Of a DNA stretch of 15,401 nucleotides, positions 1-6,800 are shown piece by piece. The notes under the pieces are model-generated. The model ran no database searches, was not told the origin of the DNA, and saw nothing but the letters and a program-made list of their open reading frames with translations. The stretch is from the NCBI GenBank assembly GCA_023426225.1, contig JAFABD010000043.1, forward strand, positions 1-15,401. The letters run 5' to 3'. Positions within the stretch are counted from its first letter, which is position 1, and each line of letters opens with the position of its first letter. This DNA is from Pseudomonadota bacterium. GTDB lineage: Bacteria > Pseudomonadota > Alphaproteobacteria > Sphingomonadales > Sphingomonadaceae. The position numbers were made by a program, and so were the translations under genes.

Positions 1-107
1 GCCCTGCGCCGACGGCCCAGCCGGGCACGCCGGGTGGCGACGCGGGCGCCTATCCGCTCTGTTCGCGCAAGATCAAGGATCACTGCCGCCAGCGCGGCGG
101 TCGCTGA
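1..107 (+). CDS. C-terminal end of a small hypothetical protein (partial)
   Basis: The third plus-strand frame is open from the window edge to a TGA at 105-107 and encodes about 34 residues. The visible part is Pro/Gly/Ala-rich, followed by a Cys- and basic-rich tail (YPLCSRKIKDHCRQRGGR). Two cysteines separated by seven residues, C-S-R-K-I-K-D-H-C, resemble the ends of small secreted or lipid-attached proteins that I recall from sphingomonads, usually annotated as hypothetical. That resemblance is from memory and was not tested. The start lies outside the window. A strong hairpin terminator sits 16 bp after the stop, which supports this being the real reading frame and the end of a transcript. 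Function unknown. Confidence 0.55.
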   Translation, partial: PAPTAQPGTPGGDAGAYPLCSRKIKDHCRQRGGR

Positions 108-122
108 GGCACCGAATGTCCG

Positions 123-150
123 ACGGGGCGGGCCGCCGCCCGCCCCGTTT
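123..150 (+). terminator. Rho-independent terminator between convergent genes
   Basis: A perfect 11-bp stem, ACGGGGCGGGC (123-133) with GCCCGCCCCGT (138-148), closes a 4-base CGCC loop and ends in TTT. It lies between the plus-strand gene ending at 107 and the minus-strand DUF2794 gene ending at 156. The short T run is on the plus-strand side, so it mainly serves the left-hand gene. The stem could slow transcription from either side. Confidence 0.7.
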
Positions 151-155
151 CCGGC

Positions 156-497
156 CTATTCCTCGACGAGCTTCAGCAGCCGCCGCTCGACCGGCGCCAG
201 CACCGGCCCCAGTTCGTGCCCGCGCTTGAGCACCGCGCCGCTCTCGTTGACCAGCGCCCACATCCCCTGGCGGTTACGCAGCGCGGGGCGCTTCTCGATG
301 CGGAACTCGGGCCGTTCGGCCGCGCGCCGGAACGCCGCGAAGACCGCAGCATCGCGCCCGAGCTGGATCGCATAATCGCGCCAGTGCCCCGCCGCGACCA
401 TCCGGCCGTATAGGTCCAGGATCCGCATCAGCTCGATCCGTTCGAACCCCACCTGGCTGGGGCGGCTGTTGAGGGGAAGCGGGGTGACGGTACCCAT
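156..497 (-). CDS. DUF2794 family protein
   Basis: This 113-residue protein matches the DUF2794 family, a small alphaproteobacterial family of unknown function. Typical features seen are the core FERIELMRILDLYGRMVA followed by WRDYAIQ and a C-terminal half rich in Arg, with E-F-R-I-E-K and G-M-W-A-L-V. There is no signal peptide or membrane segment, so it is probably cytosolic. The start is the ATG at 495-497, which overlaps the TGA stop of cysE in a TGATG arrangement, so the two genes are almost certainly co-transcribed and translationally coupled. A longer in-frame extension upstream is possible but would run through cysE in another frame, so I rejected it. Pairing with cysE hints at a link to cysteine or stress metabolism, but nothing in the sequence proves it. 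Confidence 0.85.
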   Translation of the reverse strand: MGTVTPLPLNSRPSQVGFERIELMRILDLYGRMVAAGHWRDYAIQLGRDAAVFAAFRRAAERPEFRIEKRPALRNRQGMWALVNESGAVLKRGHELGPVLAPVERRLLKLVEE

Positions 498-1177
498 CAG
501 GCGCGGTCGCGCCGTTCCTCGCGCTCGGCGAGCAGCGCGTCGAGCCGGGCGCGCATCGCATCGAGTTCGGCGCGCATCGCCTCCAGCTTCTGCCCCGACG
601 GGTCGCACAGCTCGTTGCACGGCGTACCATAGGGGACGAAGCTGCGCTGATATGTCGCCGCCTCGACCAGCGTCGGCTTGGCCGGAATGCCCACCATCAC
701 CGCTCCCGGCGCCACATCGCGCGTCACGACCGCATTGGCGCCGACGCGCGCACGCTCGCCGACGGTGATCGGCCCCAGCACCTGCGCGCCCGATCCGATG
801 ATCGCACCGTTCGCCAGCGTCGGGTGGCGCTTGCCCGCAACGCCGTTGTCCGGGCTGGTGCCGCCCAGCGTGACGCACTGATAGATGGTGACGTCGTCGC
901 CGATCTCCGCGGTCTCGCCGATCACGACAAAACCATGGTCGATGAAGAAGTTACGCCCGATCGTCGCGCCCGGGTGGATATCGATCGCGGTCATCCAGCG
1001 CGACCAGTGGTTGATGAAGCGCGCGGCAAAGAACCAGCCGCGGCGGTACAGGGCGTGTGCAAGCCGGTGATAGCCCAGCGCCCACACCCCCGGATACAAC
1101 AGGATCTCCAGCCGCGATCGCGGCGCCGGGTCGCGCGCACGGATCGAGTCGAGATAGGAGATCAGTCGCTGCAGCAT
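497..1177 (-). CDS. cysE: Serine O-acetyltransferase (short EpsC/CysE type)
   Basis: The product transfers acetyl from acetyl-CoA to L-serine, giving O-acetylserine, the committed step of cysteine synthesis. The 226-residue protein has a short N-terminal helical region and then a left-handed beta-helix of hexapeptide repeats (about residues 65-170). The catalytic pair is visible: Asp66 in IDIHPG and His81 in IDHG, 15 residues apart as in E. coli CysE (143 and 158). GETAEIGDD, YQCVTLGG and KRHPTL are family hallmarks. I chose the ATG at 1175-1177 (MLQRLISYLD) because AGGGAA lies six bases upstream and family members begin here. An earlier in-frame ATG at 1252 lacks such support. Residues 196-226 form a charged heptad-like tail (LEAMRAELDAMRARLDALL), probably a coiled coil, in place of the usual short C-terminus. 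It is followed directly by the coupled DUF2794 gene. Confidence 0.93.
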   Translation of the reverse strand: MLQRLISYLDSIRARDPAPRSRLEILLYPGVWALGYHRLAHALYRRGWFFAARFINHWSRWMTAIDIHPGATIGRNFFIDHGFVVIGETAEIGDDVTIYQCVTLGGTSPDNGVAGKRHPTLANGAIIGSGAQVLGPITVGERARVGANAVVTRDVAPGAVMVGIPAKPTLVEAATYQRSFVPYGTPCNELCDPSGQKLEAMRAELDAMRARLDALLAEREERRDRA

Positions 1178-1254
1178 GGCCGGTTCCCTGTTGACGCCGA
1201 CATGTAATGCGCGGCCGCTGCCATTTCCAGCCGGCGCCGGACTGTGCGCCAATG

Positions 1255-1295
1255 TCGATCAAACGATCCGTACTGATTGACTGGATCGATCAAAC
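1255..1295. promoter_or_regulatory. Candidate OxyR/activator-binding region upstream of ahpC
   Basis: The decamer TCGATCAAAC occurs twice, at 1255-1264 and 1286-1295, 31 bp apart or about three helical turns. The second copy also forms an imperfect inverted repeat with TGATTGA (1274-1280) around a 5-bp spacer. The cluster lies 40-80 bp upstream of the likely ahpC -10 element, where a LysR-type activator such as OxyR would bind. The exact OxyR tetranucleotide pattern is not clear, so the assignment is inferred from position and from the oxyR gene nearby. It also lies in the shared cysE-ahpC intergenic region. Confidence 0.35.
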
Positions 1296-1334
1296 AGAGC
1301 GGACCTTCCAATTTCCCAAGCGGCTTGCCCCCGC

Positions 1335-1343
1335 CTATATCGG
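1335..1343 (+). promoter_or_regulatory. Likely ahpC -10 element
   Basis: CTATATCGG stands out in GC-rich DNA 54 bp upstream of the ahpC ATG. The same nine bases occur upstream of oxyR at 3709-3717, 57 bp before its likely start. The sequence about 17 bp upstream (TTTCCC) is a poor -35, as expected for a promoter that needs an activator. No transcription start is known. Confidence 0.4.
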
Positions 1344-1388
1344 GCTCCGGAACAACGCCACACACCCACAACACGACGGAGATTGTCC

Positions 1389-1952
1389 ATGTCGCTTATC
1401 GGATCCACGCTGAAGCCGTTCACCGCCCAGGCCTTCAAGGAAGGCAAGTTCGTCGAGGTCACCGACGCGGACGTGAAGGGCAAGTGGGCGGTGTTCTTCT
1501 TCTACCCGGCCGACTTCACGTTCGTCTGCCCGACCGAGCTCGAGGATCTCGCCGATCACTACGCCGAGTTCCAGAAGCTGGGCGTCGAAATCTACAGCGT
1601 CTCGACCGACACGCATTTCAGCCACAAGGCGTGGCACGACACCTCGCCCGCGATCGGCAAGATCAACTTCTTCATGCTGGGTGACCAGAACCACGTCATC
1701 AGCAACAATTTCGACATCCTCCGCGCCGGTCAGGGCCTGGCGGACCGCGGCACCTTCGTCGTCGATCCGGAAGGCGTGATCCAGCTGGTCGAAATCACCT
1801 CGGAAGGTGTCGGCCGCAACGCACAGGAGCTGCTCCGCAAGATCAAGGCGGCGCAGTATGTCGCGGCGCACCCGGGCGAGGTCTGCCCGGCCAAGTGGGA
1901 AGAAGGTGAAAAGACCCTCGCCCCGTCGCTCGACCTCGTCGGCAAGATCTGA
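1389..1952 (+). CDS. ahpC: Alkyl hydroperoxide reductase subunit C (2-Cys peroxiredoxin)
   Basis: AhpC reduces hydrogen peroxide, organic hydroperoxides and peroxynitrite in the cytosol and is recharged by AhpF. The 187-residue length equals that of E. coli AhpC. The peroxidatic cysteine is Cys47 in ADFTFVCPTE and the resolving cysteine is Cys166 in GEVCPAKW. The AhpC-type C-terminus (KTLAPSLDLVGKI) is complete. I chose the ATG at 1389 because GGAG at 1378-1381 is seven bases upstream; a TTG two codons earlier is in frame but worse placed. The gene is followed by a strong terminator and then by ahpF and oxyR, so peroxide induction through OxyR is likely. It is divergent from cysE, whose cysteine product supports thiol chemistry, though that link is only suggestive. 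Confidence 0.97.
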   Translation: MSLIGSTLKPFTAQAFKEGKFVEVTDADVKGKWAVFFFYPADFTFVCPTELEDLADHYAEFQKLGVEIYSVSTDTHFSHKAWHDTSPAIGKINFFMLGDQNHVISNNFDILRAGQGLADRGTFVVDPEGVIQLVEITSEGVGRNAQELLRKIKAAQYVAAHPGEVCPAKWEEGEKTLAPSLDLVGKI

Positions 1953-1977
1953 CCTCCCAGCCCCCTGGGGTCGCACG

Positions 1978-2013
1978 CGGCCCGGGGTGGCACCTGCCGC
2001 CCCGGGCCGTTTT
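1978..2013 (+). terminator. Strong hairpin terminator/attenuator between ahpC and ahpF
   Basis: A 10-bp perfect stem, CGGCCCGGGG (1978-1987) with CCCCGGGCCG (2000-2009), is extended inward by a U-G pair and GGCA/TGCC, giving about 15 near-continuous pairs around a two-base loop. TTTT follows at 2010-2013. It sits 25 bp after the ahpC stop and 24 bp before the ahpF start. No obvious promoter lies between it and ahpF, so it probably works as a partial terminator that leaves ahpC transcripts in excess of ahpF. It could also protect the 3' end of ahpC mRNA. Confidence 0.8.
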
Positions 2014-2036
2014 GTATCCAACGGAGTTTCATTCCC

Positions 2037-3629
2037 ATGCTCGACGCCAATCTGACGCAGCAGCTCAAGGCCTATCTGGTCAACATCAAGCAGCCGATCG
2101 AGCTTGTCGCCTCGCTCGGTGACGACGCCAAGTCGCGCGAGCTGGGTGAGCTGCTCAACGAAATCGCGGCGCTTTCCGACAAGATCACCGTCGTCGCCGC
2201 GAACGACGACAAGCGCCGGCCCAGCTTCATGATCCGCCGCGCCGGCACCGACATCGGCGTGCGCTTCGCCGGCATTCCGATGGGCCACGAATTCACGAGC
2301 CTGGTGCTGGCCCTGCTCCAGGTCGGCGGCCACCCGTCGAAGGCCGCGCAGGAACTGATCGAACAGGTCAAGGATCTCGACGGCGACTATTCGTTCGAAA
2401 CCTATTTCTCGCTGTCGTGCCAGAACTGCCCCGACGTCGTTCAGGCGCTCAACCTGATGGCGGTGCTCAACCCGCGCATCCACCATGTCGCGATCGACGG
2501 CGCGCTGTTCCAGGACGAGGTCGAGGCGCGCAAGGTGATGGCGGTGCCGACCGTGTTCCTCAACGGCGAGCCGTTCGGCCAGGGCCGGATGGAGCTGGAA
2601 CAGATCGTCGCCAAGCTCGATGCGGGCGCCGATGCGCGTGCCGCGGCAAAGATCGCGAAAAAGGCGCCCTTCGACGTGCTCGTCGTCGGCGGCGGTCCTG
2701 CCGGCGCCGCGGCCGCGATCTATGCGGCGCGCAAGGGCATCCGCACCGGCATCGCCGCCGAACGCTTCGGCGGGCAGGTGCTCGACACGATGGCGATCGA
2801 GAACTTCATCTCGGTCCGCGAGACCGAGGGGCCGAAGCTCGCCGCCAATCTGGAGCAGCATGTCCGCGACTATGACGTCGACATCCTCAACCTCCAGCGC
2901 GCCGAAAAGCTGATCCCGGCCGCGACGCCGGGCGGGCTGCACGAACTCCGGCTGGCCAACGGCGCCGCGCTCCGCGCACGCACCGTCATCCTGACCACCG
3001 GCGCGCGCTGGCGGCAGATGAACGTTCCGGGCGAGGATGAATATCGGAACAAGGGCGTGGCCTATTGCCCGCACTGCGACGGCCCGCTGTTCAAGGGCAA
3101 GCGCGTCGCGGTGATCGGCGGCGGCAATTCGGGCGTCGAGGCCGCGATCGACCTCGCCGGCATCGTGGCGCAGGTCACGCTGATCGAGTTCGACAGCCAG
3201 TTGCGCGCCGACGCGGTCCTTCAGCGCAAGCTCGCCAGCCTGCCCAACGTGACGGTCATCACCAGCGCGCTGACGACCGAGGTGCGCGGCGACGGCAACA
3301 AGGTGACCGGGCTGGTCTACAAGGATCGCACCACCGATGCGCTTCACGAGATCGCGCTCGAGGGCATCTTCGTCCAGATCGGCCTGGTGCCCAACACCGA
3401 ATGGCTGAAGGACACGGTGGCGCTCACCCCGCGCGGCGAGATCGAGATCGACGCGCGCGGCGAAACCTCGGTGCCGGGTGTCTTTGCCGCGGGCGACGCG
3501 ACGACGGTGCCGTTCAAGCAGATCGTGATCGCGGTCGGCGCCGGTGCCACCGCCGCCCTGTCGGCGTTCGACTATCTGATCCGCCTGCCCGTGGCGGAGC
3601 CCGAGACGGCGGAGCAGGTCGCGGCCTGA
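2037..3629 (+). CDS. ahpF: Alkyl hydroperoxide reductase subunit F (NADH:AhpC disulfide reductase)
   Basis: AhpF moves electrons from NADH through FAD and two disulfide centres to oxidised AhpC. The 530-residue protein has the full architecture: a twin thioredoxin-fold N-terminal domain (about 1-200) with the CxxC centre Cys128/Cys131 (SCQNCPD), an FAD-binding motif VVGGGPAG (near 216-223), the thioredoxin-reductase-type centre Cys344/Cys347 (YCPHCDG), an NAD(P)-binding motif VIGGGNSG (near 359-366), and the C-terminal FAD segment GVFAAGDAT. E. coli AhpF has 521 residues and both CxxC pairs in nearly the same places. The ATG at 2037 follows GGAG at 2023-2026 by ten bases. The gene lies just beyond the ahpC terminator and is probably expressed by read-through. 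oxyR follows. Confidence 0.97.
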   Translation: MLDANLTQQLKAYLVNIKQPIELVASLGDDAKSRELGELLNEIAALSDKITVVAANDDKRRPSFMIRRAGTDIGVRFAGIPMGHEFTSLVLALLQVGGHPSKAAQELIEQVKDLDGDYSFETYFSLSCQNCPDVVQALNLMAVLNPRIHHVAIDGALFQDEVEARKVMAVPTVFLNGEPFGQGRMELEQIVAKLDAGADARAAAKIAKKAPFDVLVVGGGPAGAAAAIYAARKGIRTGIAAERFGGQVLDTMAIENFISVRETEGPKLAANLEQHVRDYDVDILNLQRAEKLIPAATPGGLHELRLANGAALRARTVILTTGARWRQMNVPGEDEYRNKGVAYCPHCDGPLFKGKRVAVIGGGNSGVEAAIDLAGIVAQVTLIEFDSQLRADAVLQRKLASLPNVTVITSALTTEVRGDGNKVTGLVYKDRTTDALHEIALEGIFVQIGLVPNTEWLKDTVALTPRGEIEIDARGETSVPGVFAAGDATTVPFKQIVIAVGAGATAALSAFDYLIRLPVAEPETAEQVAA

Positions 3630-3661
3630 TCCCCGCAGGCGTCGGCGAACCTGTTCCCCCA

Positions 3662-3697
3662 GGCGGGGCCAGCGGCGGTAACGTCACTGGCCCCGCC
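3662..3697 (+). terminator. Hairpin after ahpF, no U tract
   Basis: GGCGGGGCCAG (3662-3672) and CTGGCCCCGCC (3687-3697) form a perfect 11-bp stem with a 14-base loop, 32 bp after the ahpF stop. No T run follows, so it may not terminate by itself. It could stabilise the 3' end of the ahpCF message or reduce read-through into oxyR. Confidence 0.5.
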
Positions 3698-3708
3698 GCC
3701 ATGACGAT

Positions 3709-3717
3709 CTATATCGG
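3709..3717 (+). promoter_or_regulatory. Likely oxyR -10 element
   Basis: CTATATCGG is identical to the element upstream of ahpC (1335-1343) and lies 57 bp before the CTG start proposed for oxyR. If it is the -10, transcription begins near 3721. That is after the upstream ATG at 3718, so the ATG could not be used on this transcript. There is no recognisable -35. Confidence 0.35.
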
Positions 3718-3752
3718 ATGCGCGAACGGCCGCTCCGCGCGGCCGACGACCC

Positions 3753-3768
3753 AAGGAGACCCAGCCTG
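3753..3768 (+). promoter_or_regulatory. Ribosome binding site that points to a CTG start for oxyR
   Basis: AAGGAG at 3753-3758 is the best Shine-Dalgarno sequence near oxyR. It is followed after seven bases by CTG (3766-3768), which is in frame with the whole protein. The family start (M-A-T-Y-L-P-T-L-K-Q-L) aligns with the residues encoded here (L-A-A-T-Y-L-P-T-L-K-Q-L). No ATG, GTG or TTG lies at the right distance in this frame. Confidence 0.6.
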
Positions 3769-4665
3769 GCCGCGACCTATCTGCCCACGCTCAAGCAGCT
3801 TCAATATCTGGTGGCGCTGCGCGACCACGGCCATTTCGGCCGGGCGGCCGATGCCTGTTTCGTCACCCAGTCGACGCTGTCGGCGGGGATCCGCGAACTG
3901 GAAACGCTGATCGGCGTGGTGCTGGTCGAACGGACCCGCCGCGTCGTGCGGTTCACGCCGCTGGGCGAGCGGATCGTCGAAAAGGCGCGCCGCGTGCTGC
4001 GCGAGGCGGACGAGCTGGGCGATCTCGCCCGCGCCGCCGGCCGCCCGTTGTCGGGCGAGATGCGGATGAGCGTCATCCCGACCATCGCGCCCTTCCTGCT
4101 CCCGCGCATCCTGCCGCGGCTGCGGCACGACTATCCCGACCTCAAACTCTATCTGCGCGAGGAAACGAGCGGCGTCGCCTGTGAAGGGCTGCACAACGGC
4201 CGCGTCGATTGCGTGCTGCTCGCGCTCCCCTTCGCCTGTGGCGAGGTCGAATCGGCGCCGCTGTTCGACGATCGGCTGTTCGTGGCGTTCCGGCGCGGCG
4301 AGATGTCGCCGACCAACGTCGTCCACCCGCGTGAGATCGACGAGACGCGGCTGCTGATGCTCGAGGACGGGCACTGCCTCAAGGAACATGCGCTGGCGGC
4401 GTGCAACCGTCCCGAGCTGCGCACCGAGGCGGCGATGATGGGCACCTCGCTCCACACGATGGTCCAGATGGTCGACAACGGCCTGGGCGTGACGATGCTG
4501 CCGCAAATGGCGGTCGATGCGGGCATCCTCGACAATACCGACGTCACCGCGCTGCCGCTCGAGGCCGAAAATGCCGCACGCCACATCGCGCTCGTCTGGC
4601 GCAAGGCGAGCCCGCGCGAACGCGACTTCCGCCTGCTCGCCCAGGTGCTGGCCGACGCGCGCTGA
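3766..4665 (+). CDS. oxyR: Hydrogen peroxide-sensing LysR-type regulator OxyR
   Basis: OxyR is a LysR-family DNA-binding activator that forms an intramolecular disulfide on meeting peroxide. Counting from the CTG start the protein has 299 residues. The N-terminal winged helix-turn-helix (about 6-64) contains the OxyR-like KQLQYLVALRDHGHFGRAAD and QSTLSAGIRELE. The redox pair is visible as Cys204 and Cys213 in LEDGHCLKEHALAAC, with the same nine-residue spacing as Cys199/Cys208 of E. coli OxyR. It follows ahpCF on the same strand, which fits OxyR controlling its neighbours. The start is odd: a longer frame begins at ATG 3718 but has no Shine-Dalgarno sequence and adds 16 basic, low-similarity residues, whereas CTG 3766 has AAGGAG at ideal spacing. 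The OxyR identity is firm; the CTG start is likely but not proven. Confidence 0.93.
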   Translation: MAATYLPTLKQLQYLVALRDHGHFGRAADACFVTQSTLSAGIRELETLIGVVLVERTRRVVRFTPLGERIVEKARRVLREADELGDLARAAGRPLSGEMRMSVIPTIAPFLLPRILPRLRHDYPDLKLYLREETSGVACEGLHNGRVDCVLLALPFACGEVESAPLFDDRLFVAFRRGEMSPTNVVHPREIDETRLLMLEDGHCLKEHALAACNRPELRTEAAMMGTSLHTMVQMVDNGLGVTMLPQMAVDAGILDNTDVTALPLEAENAARHIALVWRKASPRERDFRLLAQVLADAR

Positions 4666-4695
4666 ACCGGCGGTCGGCCGCGTCCCCGGGCGGGT

Positions 4696-5250
4696 TCAGC
4701 TGTCCATATGCTTCAGGCCGACGCGCAGATAGTCCCAGCCGGTGATGAGCGTCAGCACGGCCGCGCCCCAGAGTGCGGCCAGCCCGGCGCCGAGCACCCA
4801 GGGCCAGCCCGGCAGCGCGTCGGCCAGGATCAGCAGGCCCAGCGACACCAGTTGCAGCGCTGTCTTCCATTTGGCCAGCCGCGACACCGGCACCGACACC
4901 TGGATGCCGCCCAGAAACTCACGCAGCCCCGATACCGCGATCTCGCGCAGCAGGATCACCAGCGCGGCGATGACGTGCAGGTCGGCGATCACGCCCTTTC
5001 CCACCAGGATCAGGATCACCGCCGCGACCATGATCTTGTCGGCGATCGGGTCCAGGAACACGCCCAGCTTCGATACCGTGCCCTGCGCACGCGCCAGATA
5101 GCCGTCGAAATAATCGGTAATGCCCATCAGGCAATAAAGAGCAAAGGCGATGGCATATCCCGCCGGCCATTGCGGCCACCACAGGAACGCCACGAGCAGC
5201 GGCACCGTCAGGATGCGCGACAGCGTGAGCAGGTTGGGAAGCGTCAGCAT
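4696..5250 (-). CDS. pgsA: CDP-diacylglycerol-glycerol-3-phosphate 3-phosphatidyltransferase
   Basis: This inner-membrane enzyme makes phosphatidylglycerol phosphate from CDP-diacylglycerol and glycerol 3-phosphate, the first step to phosphatidylglycerol and cardiolipin. The 184-residue size matches PgsA. The CDP-alcohol phosphotransferase motif is complete: Asp46, Asp49-Gly50, Ala53-Arg54, Gly63, Asp67 and Asp71 (TDYFDGYLARA then GVFLDPIADK). Several hydrophobic helices follow (about 73-86, 92-104, 133-145, 150-170). The N-terminus NLLTLSRI is also typical. The chosen start has only a weak GAG upstream. The gene converges on oxyR with a 30-bp gap lacking a clear terminator, and it is divergent from an LplT-like transporter, another phospholipid-related gene. 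Confidence 0.95.
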   Translation of the reverse strand: MLTLPNLLTLSRILTVPLLVAFLWWPQWPAGYAIAFALYCLMGITDYFDGYLARAQGTVSKLGVFLDPIADKIMVAAVILILVGKGVIADLHVIAALVILLREIAVSGLREFLGGIQVSVPVSRLAKWKTALQLVSLGLLILADALPGWPWVLGAGLAALWGAAVLTLITGWDYLRVGLKHMDS

Positions 5251-5462
5251 CGCGCCGCTCTAGCACCCGGATCGCCTTTGCGGGAGGGGCAGCGCGTTGA
5301 TCCGGGCCGATAACCGCGCGCCGGCGCCCGCCGGATCGGGCGCCGCCGGGCGCCGCAACCCCGGCCGCAAGCCGAATCGTCATTGTCCCCGCCCCCGCCG
5401 CTCGGCTATGCCGGCCGCTCAAACGGGCGGGGGCTCCCGCGGCAATTGGGGTTAGACAGTCT

Positions 5463-6755
5463 ATGATCGGTGCGCTCGGGTTGCTGAAGGAGCGCCGTTT
5501 CCTGCCGCTGTTCGTCACCCAGGCGCTGGGCGCGTTCAACGACAATCTGTTCAAGAACGCGATGATCTTCTTCGCGACCTATCAGATCTTCAACAGCGTC
5601 GAGGACGAAACCCGCTTCAGCGCGATCGCCACCGGCATCTTCATCCTGCCCTTCTTCCTCTTTTCGGCACTCGCCGGACAACTGGCGGACAGCCAGGACA
5701 AGGCGCGCATCATGCGCATCATCAAGGCGGCCGAGGTGGCGATCATGCTCGTCGGCGCGACGGGCATCTTCCTCAAAAGCCTGGGCCTGATGCTGATCGC
5801 GCTCGTCGGCATGGGCGTCCATTCGACCTTTTTCGGGCCGATCAAATACGCGATCCTGCCCCAGCATCTCGACGAGGGCGAGGTGCTGGGCGGCACCGGC
5901 ATGATCGAGGCGGGGACCTATATCGCCATCCTTGCCGGAACGATCGCGGGCGGCCTCATCAGCCCGCACGCCGCGGCGATCGGCGTCGTGCTCGTCGCGG
6001 CGACCGGCTGGCTCGCCTCGCTGCGCATCCCGCCCGCGCCGCCGCTGGTCGAACTCAAGCTCGACTACAATATCTTCCGCGCGTCATACCGGCTGGTCGC
6101 GGCGACGATGCACATCCGCCGGCTCTATCTCGCGATCGTCGCGATCAGCGTGTTCTGGTCGATCGCGGCCGTGCTCGCGGTGCTCTTCCCGCCGCTGGTC
6201 AAGAACGTCTTCCACGCCCAGAAGGACGTGGCGAGCGTGTTTCTCGGCATCTTCTCGGTCGGGATCGCGATCGGCTCGGTCATCATCAACCGGCTGCTCA
6301 AGGGCAATGTCTCGGCGCGCTATGCGGTCGCCTCGGTGCTGGCGATGGCGGTGTTCGTCGTCGACTTCCATTTCGCGGCGCGCTTCTGGCCGATCCATGA
6401 CGGGCCGCTGCTCGCCACCGGCGCATTCATCGCGCTTCCCGCCGCTTGGCACGTCCTGTTCGCGCTCACGATGATCGCGATCACCGGCGGCATGTTCGTC
6501 GTGCCGCTCTATGCCTTCCTCACCACGACGGTCGAAAAATCGCAGACGGCGCGCACCGTGGCGGCGAACAACATCGTCAATTCGGGGGCGATGGTGGCGG
6601 GTTCGGTGGGCATCTTCGCGATCACCAACATTCCCGGCATCAGCGTCGCCGACACGATGTGGGTGGTGGTGGGGCAGTGCCTCGCCTCGGCCTGGTGCGC
6701 GTGGCGGCTCTATCGCGCCGAAAAGCAGCCGCACGGACTCGACGCGATCCCCTGA
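5463..6755 (+). CDS. MFS transporter of the LplT/Aas lysophospholipid type
   Basis: The 430-residue, strongly hydrophobic protein has about 10-12 predicted membrane helices. Its N-terminus (LFVTQALGAFNDNLFKNAM) is the signature of LplT and of the transporter part of fused transporter-acyltransferase-ligase proteins, which flip lysophospholipids across the inner membrane for reacylation. STFFGPIKYAILPQHL is a second family block, and R-T-V-A-A-N-N-I-V-N-S-G lies near the C-terminus. Here the transporter stands alone: the frame stops without PlsC or AMP-ligase domains, and no acyltransferase gene is next to it. No good Shine-Dalgarno sequence precedes the ATG, so translation may start weakly or further downstream. 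The 212 bp between it and pgsA is very GC-rich with one GAATC (5374-5378), and I see no strong promoter in it. The substrate is inferred from the family and the pgsA neighbour. Confidence 0.85.
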   Translation: MIGALGLLKERRFLPLFVTQALGAFNDNLFKNAMIFFATYQIFNSVEDETRFSAIATGIFILPFFLFSALAGQLADSQDKARIMRIIKAAEVAIMLVGATGIFLKSLGLMLIALVGMGVHSTFFGPIKYAILPQHLDEGEVLGGTGMIEAGTYIAILAGTIAGGLISPHAAAIGVVLVAATGWLASLRIPPAPPLVELKLDYNIFRASYRLVAATMHIRRLYLAIVAISVFWSIAAVLAVLFPPLVKNVFHAQKDVASVFLGIFSVGIAIGSVIINRLLKGNVSARYAVASVLAMAVFVVDFHFAARFWPIHDGPLLATGAFIALPAAWHVLFALTMIAITGGMFVVPLYAFLTTTVEKSQTARTVAANNIVNSGAMVAGSVGIFAITNIPGISVADTMWVVVGQCLASAWCAWRLYRAEKQPHGLDAIP

Positions 6756-6800
6756 CGGGGCGACGGGCGCGGGGCGCGGCGGCGTCCCCGAATGCCCGCG

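Noticed and set aside
1335..3347. Very long minus-strand open frame of 670 codons opposite ahpC-ahpF
   Set aside because: It is the antisense of well-conserved ahpC and ahpF; long open shadows are common in GC-rich DNA. Its Arg/Asp/Ala-rich composition matches no family.
4666..4695. Terminator between oxyR and pgsA
   Set aside because: Only a weak imperfect GAACC/GGGTTC pairing is present, with no T run.
5251..5462. Possible small gene or riboswitch between pgsA and the MFS gene
   Set aside because: No start with a ribosome binding site and no recognisable RNA fold beyond GC-rich pairing; only a GAATC site and a poor TTGTCC-18-TATGCC promoter-like match are seen.
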